64,000 nucleotides of DNA from Alistipes sp. (GTDB taxonomy: Bacteria > Bacteroidota > Bacteroidia > Bacteroidales > Rikenellaceae). The stretch is from the NCBI GenBank assembly GCA_017631275.1, contig JAGBTQ010000015.1, positions 1 to 64,000 of the forward strand, in the 5' to 3' direction. Below are positions 52,182 to 61,211 of this stretch, piece after piece. The number at the start of each line of letters is the position of its first letter. Position 1 is the first letter of the stretch. The notes under the pieces are model-generated. The model had not been told where the DNA came from, made no database searches, and saw only the letters and a list, made by a program, of their open reading frames with translations. A program made the translations under genes and the position numbers.

Positions 52182-55031
52182 ATGAAGAATTTATTTAATT
52201 ATCTCGTTGCGTTTGCCGCAATTATCATGGGCTTCGCAATGAGCGCTTGTACTCCAGACACTCCAGAGCCAGGTGCAGGTGTATCTGTGGCAGTTGTTGT
52301 CGATGAGACCACTGCTGCTACCGTGAGCATCAGCGTGAAGACTCAGGGCATTAAGGAGTTTGCCTACATCCTCGACAAGGAGGTTGCTGCAACTGCAATT
52401 CTTGCAGGTGGTACTAAGGTTGAGGTTGATAGCCCTGAGGAGAATGTGACAATTCAGAACCTTGAGCCAAACACCTCTTACAAGGCTTACTTCGCATTCC
52501 GCCAGAATGATGGCAAGATCTACAAGGAGGTTGTTGTTGCTGAGTTTACCACAGGTAGCTATGGCGACAATGTGCTAACTGTTGTTGATCAGCGTTACGA
52601 CGGCTTTGCTGTTCACATTCAGATTCCTGACGAGGTTAAGGAGCGCAAGAATGCTTTGCGTTACTCAACATCATCACTCCCAATGTATAACTACAGCAAG
52701 CGTGAGGGTTCAATGGAGATCGATATGTTGCTCTACAACGCTGGTCAGTACACCACCAAGGACAAGACTGTTCGCTACGACGAGGAGCACAACTATGAGC
52801 GTGATGAGAATGGCAACTTGGTTGAGAATGGTGCTTCATTTGCTGATCCTAAGGTTCCTGGTGAGCCAGGTGTATTCCTTGTAGGTGAGTACGGCTATAT
52901 GGAGGATAAGAACGAGGCTATGTTTATCATCGATGAGGAGGGTGATGGCGTATTCGACAAGATGGTATCGCTATTCGACCACGACGGTGATGACCTCTAC
53001 GACAATGTTGAGGATGTGATTACCCCTAATTCTAAGTACGCTCAGGTTTGGCCATTCCCTGCTGGTTGGTCACAGGGCTACTACCGCCCTATGTACGACT
53101 TCGTAGCTTGGGCTAACGAGCGTGGTACAGATGCTGCTGACGACGAGAAGTATTGGAATGGCTACTACGAGAAGCTCTACATCAATACTCTTGAGCCAGA
53201 GACTTTGGAGGGTAACGTAAACATCACTGTTACTGATAAGACTCCTATCGATGCAACTATCACCTTCACAGCTGACGAGGATGTAATCTTCTACAACATC
53301 TTCATCTGTACTGAGAGTGAGTACCAGACACAGGTATTGCCTTTGCTCGATGGCAACGAGGATTACTTGCGTTGGTTTGTTGGTTCATACTTCGCTATGA
53401 TGTCGTTCGGTACTCAGGTGTCTGACTCTCCAGTATCTACCGTACACCTCAACGCTGCTGAGTGGTCTAACGGTTGGTTCGTTGATACTAAGGGCTTGGC
53501 AGGTCAGGAGATCCGTGTAATGGTTACGGGTATGGGCGACCAGAATGGTATGACTCAGTGCTTCAACACCGTTAAGTTCACTATGCCTGAGGTAACTCTT
53601 CCAAAGCCTGAGGTAGTAGTCACTCCTATCGACACTAAGGATCCTTATACCGTAGCATTCAACATCAAGAATCCTAATTGGTCAACTAACCCTGTTACTG
53701 AGGCTTACTTCGCATGTAACTATGTTCGTGAGTTCGACCAGATTCTTCAGCAGTACTCTTACACTGAGCTCCTTAAGAGCATGGGTAACCCACTCCACGT
53801 TGACCAGAATGCTATGCAGGCTATCAACTCTGAGGCCGGCTTCGACTTCATCATGTCTAGCCGTGAGGATGCTACAACACGTCTTGCACTCCTTGTTTAC
53901 AACTGGGAGGGTACTGGTAATAACCCTGATGCTACTGGCTCTACAGCTGTTGCTGAGTCAACAACAGCTAAGGCTAGCTACCCAGCACGTGTTAATTCTG
54001 AGCTATTCACAACACTCCTTGGCGAGTGGGAGGCTACAGCACCTATGCAGAAGTGGGTTGCTCCAACCGAGACTACTGAGGGTCGCTGGGAGAGTGTGGG
54101 CAACTACACATCGCCTGTGACTATCGTTTCAGGTATCGAGTATCCTGAGGATCTATCATCTGAGGTATATGACCTTTACGATAGCTGGGGTATCAGCCGT
54201 GATAAGACCGACGCTCTATTTGAGGAGTTCAAGGATAAGGCTAAGGTGTATAACAACCGCACACGTGGTTTCAACCGCTTGTTGTGCCTTGGTTACAACT
54301 TCGCTGACCACGATTACAACTTGGGTGTAGTACAGACTCCTTACGACTTGTTCATCTCAAGCGAGTTCTCAGTAGCTACTGTTGATGACATGTTCTACGA
54401 CTTCGGTCCAAAGTGGAACCTCGAGATCGACGAGCAGGGCAACGTAACATTGCCTATTAACATCGAGCGTGAGTTCCCATTGTCAGCATTCTACTATGGC
54501 ATCGACTACACATTCTACATGTTGGCTATCGGTAACTCATCTTATATGGGTGCTCCAGTATATGACAGCACAGGCAAGATGGTACTCGACTCACGCTTCC
54601 CTGTAGAGGTATCGGCTGATGGCAACACTATCACTATCAAGCCTATCGTTTACAACTACACTGACGCTAACGGTCAGCCAGCTGTTGAGACTTACTACCC
54701 ATGTGTAGCTCAGCTCCAGTATGGCCAGGCAACACCACTTAACCCACGCGTATGTGGCGATGTTGTTCTTAAGCGTAAGGCGGGTGCTAAGACTGCTTCG
54801 GCTAACCCTGCAGTGGGCAAGGCTGCTGTTAAGAGCGTAGCATCATTTGGCGATGCTCCAAAGGCTATGCAGCGCACATTCTCTGTAACACCACTTGTTG
54901 TCGAGGAGTCAAAGGTTGCTAAGCCAATCGTTCGTAAGACACCTTACGACAACTCACCTGAGGCTTACCACGCACGTGTACGCGCGTTGTTTAAGCAGAT
55001 GTATGGTTTTGATTTCCCTGCAAAGCAGTAA
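52182..55031 (+). CDS. Large surface lipoprotein with FN3-like N-terminus, 949 aa
   Basis: The signal peptide ends in FAMSACTPD, a lipobox. Residues 30-130 resemble a fibronectin III-like domain (IQNLEPNTSYKAYFAFRQ). Residues 245-285 contain acidic Asp/Gly repeats (DEEGDGVFDKMV, DHDGDDLYDNVED) like calcium-binding loops. More FN3-like blocks follow at about 350-470 and 480-600. I cannot assign the C-terminal half. It is probably exposed on the cell surface. The gene is single, and SPR unit 11 begins on the last base of its stop. Confidence 0.6.
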   Translation: MKNLFNYLVAFAAIIMGFAMSACTPDTPEPGAGVSVAVVVDETTAATVSISVKTQGIKEFAYILDKEVAATAILAGGTKVEVDSPEENVTIQNLEPNTSYKAYFAFRQNDGKIYKEVVVAEFTTGSYGDNVLTVVDQRYDGFAVHIQIPDEVKERKNALRYSTSSLPMYNYSKREGSMEIDMLLYNAGQYTTKDKTVRYDEEHNYERDENGNLVENGASFADPKVPGEPGVFLVGEYGYMEDKNEAMFIIDEEGDGVFDKMVSLFDHDGDDLYDNVEDVITPNSKYAQVWPFPAGWSQGYYRPMYDFVAWANERGTDAADDEKYWNGYYEKLYINTLEPETLEGNVNITVTDKTPIDATITFTADEDVIFYNIFICTESEYQTQVLPLLDGNEDYLRWFVGSYFAMMSFGTQVSDSPVSTVHLNAAEWSNGWFVDTKGLAGQEIRVMVTGMGDQNGMTQCFNTVKFTMPEVTLPKPEVVVTPIDTKDPYTVAFNIKNPNWSTNPVTEAYFACNYVREFDQILQQYSYTELLKSMGNPLHVDQNAMQAINSEAGFDFIMSSREDATTRLALLVYNWEGTGNNPDATGSTAVAESTTAKASYPARVNSELFTTLLGEWEATAPMQKWVAPTETTEGRWESVGNYTSPVTIVSGIEYPEDLSSEVYDLYDSWGISRDKTDALFEEFKDKAKVYNNRTRGFNRLLCLGYNFADHDYNLGVVQTPYDLFISSEFSVATVDDMFYDFGPKWNLEIDEQGNVTLPINIEREFPLSAFYYGIDYTFYMLAIGNSSYMGAPVYDSTGKMVLDSRFPVEVSADGNTITIKPIVYNYTDANGQPAVETYYPCVAQLQYGQATPLNPRVCGDVVLKRKAGAKTASANPAVGKAAVKSVASFGDAPKAMQRTFSVTPLVVEESKVAKPIVRKTPYDNSPEAYHARVRALFKQMYGFDFPAKQ

Positions 55032-55158
55032 TTTCTTGTGATAAGGGGTCATCTTTGACCTATCCCTAAAGTTGAGCACCCGAGGCTGTACGTTTTAGTA
55101 CTATCCTCGGGTGCTCACTTTTGCGATAAGCCAAATCTAACCCCTTCTAACAAGAAAT
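55031..55158 (+). repeat. SPR unit 11, abuts the lipoprotein stop
   Basis: Arms are ATTTCTTGTG and ACAAGAAAT. The left hairpin is GGTCA-TCTT-TGACC, and the central stem AGCACCCGAGG/CCTCGGGTGCT is capped by GTAC-GTTTTA-GTAC. Confidence 0.88.
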
Positions 55159-55160
55159 TT

Positions 55161-55288
55161 ATTTCTCATGATAAGGGCGCATCTGCTGCCGCTAACGAAT
55201 TATCTCAGCAATGGGCAGTACGATATAGTACAGCCCATCGCCTCGAAATTCGCCGAGCGTTGCATCTGCAACCCTTCTCGCGAGAAAT
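55161..55288 (+). repeat. SPR unit 12 (divergent subtype)
   Basis: Arms are ATTTCTCATG and GCGAGAAAT. The central region pairs CGAATT with AATTCG and ATGGGC with GCCCAT around GTAC-GATATA-GTAC. The right hairpin is GTTGCA-TC-TGCAAC. The sequence is the most diverged of the set, but the layout is kept. Confidence 0.78.
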
Positions 55289-55470
55289 AGTGCGCTAATT
55301 TAGGTGAGCAGGGGCTGGGATAAATGGGAGCGCTTCGCTTGATGGGGGTAATGGGTAACGCTTCGCTTGATGGGAATTTCCCATCTATCCCATCTATCCC
55401 ATTTATCCTATTCTCCCTATTCTCCCTATTCTCCCTATCCTCCCTATCCTCCCTATCCTCCCCATTACCG
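55289..55470 (+). repeat. SPR tail with GATGGG/CCCATC inverted tract
   Basis: TAGTGCGCTAATTTAGGTGA opens the tail. Units of GATGGG with AGCGCTTCGCTT or TAACGCTTCGCTT inserts follow, then CCCATCTAT, TCTCCCTAT and TCCTCCCTA 9-mers. The two halves are complementary in kind. Confidence 0.65.
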
Positions 55471-55588
55471 CCTCACGATATTAGTAAAATAGTCCAATCT
55501 TTATGACTAATTTCTAATGCCCGCAGGCTAATTTTGTAGTGTTAAAAAGATAACAACGAAAAAGCTATGATATTCGGCAGAAAATGTG

Positions 55589-55596
55589 TAAATTTG
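55589..55596 (+). promoter_or_regulatory. -7 box of the pyruvate:ferredoxin oxidoreductase gene
   Basis: TAAATTTG matches the consensus and predicts a leader of about 155 nt. No -33 TTTG stands at the right distance. Confidence 0.4.
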
Positions 55597-55643
55597 CACC
55601 GATTTTTGTTGAACAGAAACTCTACATTACCAAAAGGCGTTAT

Positions 55644-55717
55644 ACTCAAGCTAATTGAGGTCTGCTAAAATGTACCCCTATGGGGTAGGCTTTTGTTAAG
55701 GCTGTGATAGCTTAGCA
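55644..55717 (+). promoter_or_regulatory. Structured 5' leader of the pyruvate:ferredoxin oxidoreductase gene
   Basis: A hairpin CTCAA-GCTAA-TTGAG (55644-55658) is followed by a closed junction. The outer stem is CTGCTAA (55661-55667) with TTAGCAG (55711-55717). Inside are TACCCC-TAT-GGGGTA (55672-55686) and GCT-GTGAT-AGC (55700-55710). The layout is like a three-way-junction regulatory RNA, 40 nt before the ATG. It does not match a riboswitch that I know. Confidence 0.45.
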
Positions 55718-55756
55718 GATAATGGAGTTGAAAAATAATTTAACTAGAGATAGAAT

Positions 55757-58700
55757 ATGGCAGAAAAGAGATTTATTACTTGTGATGGTAACTACGCTGC
55801 AGCGCATATCGCTTATATGTTCTCAGAGGTAGCAGCCATCTATCCTATCACCCCATCATCAACCATGGCAGAGCTTGTTGATGAGTGGGCGGCACAAGGC
55901 AAAAAGAACATTCTTGGCGACACAGTAAAGGTTGTCGAGATGCAGTCTGAGGCGGGTGCTGCGGGTGCTGTGCATGGCTCATTGCAGAGTGGTGCGCTAA
56001 CATCTACATTCACCGCATCGCAGGGTCTTTTGCTCATGGTGCCTAACATGTACAAGATTGCTGGTGAGCTTCTACCAGGCGTATTCCACGTGTCGGCACG
56101 TTCACTCGCTGCGCAGGCACTATCAATATTTGGTGACCACCAGGACGTGATGGCTGTGCGCCAGACAGGTTTCGCTATGCTTGCAACATCTTCTGTTCAG
56201 GAGGTTATGGATCTTGCAGCCGTAGCACATATCGTAGCACTTAAGGCTCGCATTCCTTTCGTTCACTTCTTCGATGGCTTCCGTACATCACACGAGATTC
56301 AGAAGATTGAGATTATGGAGGAGGCATCGCTCGCTTCGATGCTCGACCGCGAGGCGTTGCGTGAGTTCCGTATGCGTTCGCTCAACCCTGAGCGCCCAGT
56401 AACACGTGGTACTGCCCAGAACCCAGATATCTACTTCCAGACACGTGAGGCTTCTAACAAGTTCTACAACGCTGTGCCTGACATGGTTGCTGAGACTATG
56501 GAGAAGATCTCTGAGATTACTGGTCGTGAGTACAAGCCATTCACATACTATGGCGACCCAGAGGCTGAGAACATCATCATCGCTATGGGCTCAGTTACTG
56601 AGACTATCAAGGAGTGTGTTGATTACTTGCGCACTCAGGGCAAGAAGGTGGGTGTTATCACCGTTCACCTCTACCGTCCATTCTCTGCAAAGTATATGTT
56701 CAACGTGTTGCCTAAGTCGGTTAAGCGCATCTGCGTTCTTGACCGCACTAAGGAGCCAGGAGCTAATGGTGAGCCATTGTTCCTCGACATACGTGATGCA
56801 TTCTACGAGTGCGACTCTCGTCCAATGATCATCGGTGGCCGCTACGGTCTATCATCAAAGGATACTACACCTGCTCAGATGTTGGCAGTATTTGCTAACC
56901 TCGAGGCAGCTGAGCCTAAGAACCACTTCACTGTAGGTATCAACGACGACGTTACAATGTTGTCACTCGCTGTAGGTGACGAGGTGTCAATGGCTAAGGA
57001 GGGTACCTTCGAGGCGTTGTTCTTCGGTCTTGGCTCTGACGGTACTGTAGGTGCTAACAAGAACTCTATCAAGATTATCGGTGGCTCGACAAACAAGTAT
57101 TGTCAGGCTTACTTCTCATACGACTCTAAGAAGTCGGGTGGTTACACATCATCGCACTTGCGCTTTGGTGACAACCCAATCACATCGCCATACCTCGTTA
57201 CTACGCCTGACTTCGTGGCTTGCCACGTGCCATCGTACGTAGAGAAGTACGACGTATTGAAGGGCTTGAAGCGTGGTGGTTCGTTCTTGCTCAACTCGGT
57301 AAACGACGCTGAGACAACATGCCGCACACTTCCTGCACACATGAAGGCATACCTCGCTAAGAACGAGATTAACTTCTACATCATCAACGCTACAAAGATT
57401 GCTGCTGAGCTCGGTCTTGGCTCACGTACCAACACCATCATGCAGTCTGCATTCTTCAAGATCGCCGACATCATTCCTATCGAGAAGGCTGTAGAGGAGA
57501 TGAAGAAGGCTATCTACAAATCATACGGCAACAAGGGCGAGGATATCGTAAATATGAACTACGCCGCTGTTGACGCTGGTTGCGAGGCTGTCGTTAAGGT
57601 TGATGTACCAGCTGAGTGGGCAACTATCGAGGCAGAGGTTGCTGAGCACCATGCCGAGGGTGATGTTCCAGCATTCGTGCGCAACGTCTGTGAGCCTATC
57701 GACGCTCTTAAGGGTGATTCACTTCCAGTATCGGCATTCAACGGCCGTGAGGATGGTACTTGGGATAATGGTACTGCAGCTTACGAGAAGCGTGGTATTG
57801 CAACCAACGTTCCTGAGTGGAAGATTGAGAACTGTATCCAGTGTAACCAGTGTGCTTATGTGTGTCCTCACGCTGCTATCCGTCCATTCCTCGCAACTGA
57901 GGAGCAGGCTGCAGCAAGTGGCCTAGAGTGGAAGCAGGGCTTGGGCGAGACTAAGGCTCTTAAGTTCCGCATCCAGCTATCACCACTCGACTGTACAGGC
58001 TGTAACAACTGTGTTGACGTATGTCCTGCTAAGGAGAAGGCTCTTGTAATGCGTCCTTTGGCTGAGCAGGTTGCTGAGGCTAAGAACTGGGATTACGTAA
58101 CAAAGAATATCGGCTACACCGAGCACGTAGATAAGACTAAGTCGGTTAAGAACTTGCAGTTTGCACAGCCATTGTTCGAGTTCTCGGGCGCATGTGCTGG
58201 TTGCGGTGAGACCCCTTACATCAAGGCTATCACCCAGCTCTTCGGCGACCGCATGATGATTGCTAACGCTACTGGCTGTACCTCTATCTACTCTGGCTCT
58301 GCGCCATCAACACCTTACTGCACTAACGCTGAGGGTCACGGTCCAGCATGGGCTAACTCACTCTTCGAGGACAATGCTGAGTTCGGTCTTGGTATGCGTG
58401 TCGGTGTTGAGAAGGTACGCGAGGCATTGGCAGACACTATGCGCAAGGCTATCGCTGAGTGCAACTGCTGCTCAGATGAGCTCAAGGCAGTAATGCAGGA
58501 GTGGATCGACAACCGCCACCTCGCTGCAGCATCACGCGAGATTGCTGCTCGCCTTCTTCCTATGGTTGAGGCTTGCGACTGTGACTACTGCAAGACAATT
58601 CTCGAGTACAAGGAGTGGCTCGTTAAGAAGTCGCAGTGGATCTTCGGTGGCGACGGTTGGGGCTACGACATCGGCTTCGGTGGTGTTGACCACGTGTTGG

Positions 58701-59275
58701 CATCAGGCGAGGATGTGAACATCCTTGTAGTAGATACTGAGGTTTACTCTAACACTGGTGGTCAGTCATCTAAGTCAACCCCTGTGGGCGCTGTGGCTAA
58801 GTTCGCATCTGCGGGTAAGCGTATCCGCAAGAAGGATCTTGGTGCTATCGCCATGACATACGGCTATGTATATGTGGCTCAGGTATCTATCGGTGCTTCA
58901 CAGCAGCAGCTCTTCAACGTGTTGAAGGAGGCTGAGGCCTACCCAGGTCCATCACTCATCATCGCCTACGCTCCATGTATAAACCATGGTATCAAGGGCG
59001 GTATGACACGCACACAGACTATTGGCAAGCAGGCTGTTGAGTGTGGCTACTGGCACCTATGGCACTACAACCCACAGCTCGAGGCTGAGGGTAAGAACCC
59101 ATTCGTAATGGATTCTAAGGAGCCAGACTGGTCTAAGTTCCGCGACTTCCTCATGAAGGAGGTACGTTATACATCACTCAAGAAGGCATTCCCTGCTGAT
59201 GCGGAGCAGCTCTTCGAGGCGGCAGAGGAGAATGCTAAGTGGCGTTATAACTCATATATCAACCGCACCAAGTAA
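55757..59275 (+). CDS. nifJ: Pyruvate:ferredoxin (flavodoxin) oxidoreductase
   Basis: This 1172-aa homodimeric enzyme oxidises pyruvate to acetyl-CoA and CO2 and reduces ferredoxin. Domains occur in the usual order. Domain I (AAHIAYMFSEVAAIYPITPSS) is followed by domain II, the gamma-like region (LGSDGTVGANKNSIKIIG), and two [4Fe-4S] motifs (CIQCNQCAYVCPHAA and CTGCNNCVDVCPA). The TPP domain comes last, with CAGCGET, GDGWGYDIGFGGVDHVLASG and NTEVYSNTGGQ-type sequence (DTEVYSNTGGQSS). A structured leader precedes it. SPR unit 13 begins on the last base of the stop. Confidence 0.96.
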   Translation: MAEKRFITCDGNYAAAHIAYMFSEVAAIYPITPSSTMAELVDEWAAQGKKNILGDTVKVVEMQSEAGAAGAVHGSLQSGALTSTFTASQGLLLMVPNMYKIAGELLPGVFHVSARSLAAQALSIFGDHQDVMAVRQTGFAMLATSSVQEVMDLAAVAHIVALKARIPFVHFFDGFRTSHEIQKIEIMEEASLASMLDREALREFRMRSLNPERPVTRGTAQNPDIYFQTREASNKFYNAVPDMVAETMEKISEITGREYKPFTYYGDPEAENIIIAMGSVTETIKECVDYLRTQGKKVGVITVHLYRPFSAKYMFNVLPKSVKRICVLDRTKEPGANGEPLFLDIRDAFYECDSRPMIIGGRYGLSSKDTTPAQMLAVFANLEAAEPKNHFTVGINDDVTMLSLAVGDEVSMAKEGTFEALFFGLGSDGTVGANKNSIKIIGGSTNKYCQAYFSYDSKKSGGYTSSHLRFGDNPITSPYLVTTPDFVACHVPSYVEKYDVLKGLKRGGSFLLNSVNDAETTCRTLPAHMKAYLAKNEINFYIINATKIAAELGLGSRTNTIMQSAFFKIADIIPIEKAVEEMKKAIYKSYGNKGEDIVNMNYAAVDAGCEAVVKVDVPAEWATIEAEVAEHHAEGDVPAFVRNVCEPIDALKGDSLPVSAFNGREDGTWDNGTAAYEKRGIATNVPEWKIENCIQCNQCAYVCPHAAIRPFLATEEQAAASGLEWKQGLGETKALKFRIQLSPLDCTGCNNCVDVCPAKEKALVMRPLAEQVAEAKNWDYVTKNIGYTEHVDKTKSVKNLQFAQPLFEFSGACAGCGETPYIKAITQLFGDRMMIANATGCTSIYSGSAPSTPYCTNAEGHGPAWANSLFEDNAEFGLGMRVGVEKVREALADTMRKAIAECNCCSDELKAVMQEWIDNRHLAAASREIAARLLPMVEACDCDYCKTILEYKEWLVKKSQWIFGGDGWGYDIGFGGVDHVLASGEDVNILVVDTEVYSNTGGQSSKSTPVGAVAKFASAGKRIRKKDLGAIAMTYGYVYVAQVSIGASQQQLFNVLKEAEAYPGPSLIIAYAPCINHGIKGGMTRTQTIGKQAVECGYWHLWHYNPQLEAEGKNPFVMDSKEPDWSKFRDFLMKEVRYTSLKKAFPADAEQLFEAAEENAKWRYNSYINRTK

Positions 59276-59401
59276 TTTGTTGTGATAAGGGGTCGATTGC
59301 GGCCCCTAACAAAAAATCCCGACAATGAGCAGTACTTTGAGTACAGCCCATCGTCGGGATTTTTGCCGAGTGTAGCACTCGGCACCCTTCTGACAACAAA
59401 T
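59275..59401 (+). repeat. SPR unit 13, abuts the nifJ stop
   Basis: Arms are ATTTGTTGTG and ACAACAAAT. The left hairpin is GGGGTCG-ATTG-CGGCCCC. The central stem AAATCCCGAC/GTCGGGATTT carries GTAC-TTTGA-GTAC. The right hairpin is GCCGAGTG-TAG-CACTCGGC, longer than in unit 4 but fully paired. Confidence 0.88.
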
Positions 59402-59531
59402 TGTTTGCCGTGATAAGGGGTCATCTTCGACCTATCCCAAAAAGCTGAGCACCCGAGGCTGTACGTTTTAGTACTATCCTCGGGTGCTCACTTTTGCGAT
59501 AAGCCAAATCTAACCCCTTCTAACAAGAAAT
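59402..59531 (+). repeat. SPR unit 14
   Basis: The left end is GTTTGCCGTG and the right end ACAAGAAAT, so the outermost pairing is weaker here. The central stem AGCACCCGAGG/CCTCGGGTGCT is capped by GTAC-GTTTTA-GTAC. Confidence 0.85.
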
Positions 59532-59806
59532 TTATCTTGCTAATTGAGGTGGAATTTATGGGGAAGATAGGGAAGATAGGGAATAATAGGGAAGATAGGG
59601 AAGATAGGGAAGATAGGGAAGATAGGGTTGTGATACCCTCGCCTCATTGACCCTATCACCCCTATTGACCCTATTGTCCTTATTCTCCCTAATCTCCCTA
59701 ATTTCCCTAATCTCCCTAATTTCCCTAATCTCACTACTAACTCCTCATTCCTAATTAAACTATGTGCACACCTAACTTTTCACCTCTCACCTTTCACTTT
59801 TCACTT
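59532..59806 (+). repeat. SPR tail with GGGAAGATA 9-mers, pyrimidine 9-mers and octamer tract
   Basis: Six or seven GGGAAGATA units (59562-59625) are followed by ACCCTATTG and TCTCCCTAA units. After a short break (TGTGCACACC) come CTTTTCACCTCTCACCTTTC octamers ending at about 59806, directly before the next gene's -7 box. No gene is seen in 59276-59858. Confidence 0.7.
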
Positions 59807-59813
59807 TTTTTTG

Positions 59814-59821
59814 TAACTTTG
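59814..59821 (+). promoter_or_regulatory. -7 box of the BACON lipoprotein gene
   Basis: TAACTTTG matches the consensus, 37 bp before the ATG. The expected -33 position falls inside the CTTTTCAC octamer tract, so tract length could affect this promoter. Confidence 0.5.
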
Positions 59822-59858
59822 CGCTTATTAGCAGATACAATAACAAACACTAATAACT

Positions 59859-61145
59859 ATGAAAAGACTTTTTTCACTACTATCACTCATGCTTGTGTTG
59901 CTCACATCGTGCGAGAATACGCAGGAGAGTGGCGAAACAACCCTTACAATCCTCTCGGAGAGCCTTATGGAGTTCGACTTTCGAGGTGGCAAGGGCATGG
60001 TGCTATTCGAGGTTAAGAACCCCAAAACTGATGTTACGCTCACAGTTTCAGCCAATGGCGCAACATGGATCAGCGACATAAAGTCAAACGATAGTGTTGC
60101 ATCGTTTGTCGTGGAGCGCAATGGTGGTACAGATGAGCGTGTGGCAATCCTCACAATCGCCTATGGCGAGCTTATCCAGGAGGTAGCTGTGCGCCAGGGA
60201 GTGCGCTCTGAGGGCGAGTATGACTACGATGTGACAGCTACGATATTTGGTGGTGAGTATCTCAGTCTTGAGACCAGCGACAACTATAACTATTATGTTC
60301 AGGTGGGTACTGGCGAGATTAACGAGAAGAACGATATTCCTAATGCCACATATTACTACTTCGACCTCTACTCTAAGTTCCGTGGTGGTGATCACCCAAT
60401 TCTACCTAACGGCACCTATACCTTGGATAACACCGAGAAATTCCCTATTGGCACCTTCTCGGCAAAGTATAGCAAGGCGCATATCAACAATGAGTTTGGC
60501 GAGCCTGACACAGAGTTCGCAATAGTGGCAGGTACGTTGTCTGTTACTGACAATAGGTTTGAGGCGGTGCTTAACATGGCAGATGGCACTATCCACCGTG
60601 TGGTATTCGAGGGCGAGCTTCATGTGCCTTATGCTCTGTCGTACCCAACGCCCGATATCTCAACAACACTCACAGAGGATCTTATCTTCGAGCATAACGG
60701 AGCTATCATGCGCCTATTCTACTATGGCGACTACTACGAGTGTGGCTATGACTATTGGCGAGTGGCACTCATGGAGACAACAAACCCTATCAACGGCGAC
60801 TACTTCCAGATTGATATCATCACCGATGCTCTTAACGAGGGCGCAAATGAGGATAATGTTGTGGGCGAGTATGTAGCATGCTCCGACCTCGACATCAAGC
60901 CAAACTCGTTCCTTGCTGGTGTGATGGAGGGTGCTGCCTATATCAACTCATGGCGCCTTGTTGTCGAGGACGACTACATCATCAACGGCAACGGCCGTGT
61001 GCCAATGACAACGGGTAGCGTGAAGATCGAGAAGGAGGGTAGCGGCTTCTTGATTACTATCGACTCTATGGACGACGCTAACCATAAGGTGAAGGGAACA
61101 TTTAGCTGTGGTGGCGTAGAGCTCTACGATCGTTCGAAGAGATAG
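59859..61145 (+). CDS. BACON-domain surface lipoprotein, 428 aa
   Basis: The signal peptide ends in LVLLTSCEN, a lipobox. Residues 30-115 match a BACON domain (VTLTVSANGATWIS, then VERNGGTDERVAILTIAYG and IQEVAVRQG). These domains are frequent at the N-terminus of Bacteroidetes surface proteins that bind glycans or mucin. The rest (about 125-428) is a beta-rich region with many Tyr and Asp that I cannot name. The gene is monocistronic, with a terminator 20 bp past the stop. Confidence 0.75.
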   Translation: MKRLFSLLSLMLVLLTSCENTQESGETTLTILSESLMEFDFRGGKGMVLFEVKNPKTDVTLTVSANGATWISDIKSNDSVASFVVERNGGTDERVAILTIAYGELIQEVAVRQGVRSEGEYDYDVTATIFGGEYLSLETSDNYNYYVQVGTGEINEKNDIPNATYYYFDLYSKFRGGDHPILPNGTYTLDNTEKFPIGTFSAKYSKAHINNEFGEPDTEFAIVAGTLSVTDNRFEAVLNMADGTIHRVVFEGELHVPYALSYPTPDISTTLTEDLIFEHNGAIMRLFYYGDYYECGYDYWRVALMETTNPINGDYFQIDIITDALNEGANEDNVVGEYVACSDLDIKPNSFLAGVMEGAAYINSWRLVVEDDYIINGNGRVPMTTGSVKIEKEGSGFLITIDSMDDANHKVKGTFSCGGVELYDRSKR

Positions 61146-61165
61146 CCTTACTCTAATATACGACA

Positions 61166-61196
61166 GAGCCCCGAGATTCTCGGGGCTCTATCTTTT
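61166..61196. terminator. Terminator between the BACON lipoprotein and TonB plug protein genes
   Basis: AGAGCCCCGAG-ATT-CTCGGGGCTCT forms an 11-bp stem followed by ATCTTTTT. It lies between convergent genes. Confidence 0.88.
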
Positions 61197-61211
61197 TGGT
61201 GGGGTAGGGGC

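Noticed and set aside
55324..55506. 60-codon open frame
   Set aside because: It lies within the 9-bp tract and encodes only Ser/Leu/Phe/Pro repeats.
55644..55717. TPP riboswitch before the TPP-dependent oxidoreductase
   Set aside because: The conserved CTGAGA and ACCTGA cores of the TPP aptamer are not present.
59540..59734. 64-codon minus-strand open frame of Ile-Phe-Pro repeats
   Set aside because: It is a translation of GGGAAGATA repeats with no other gene-like feature.
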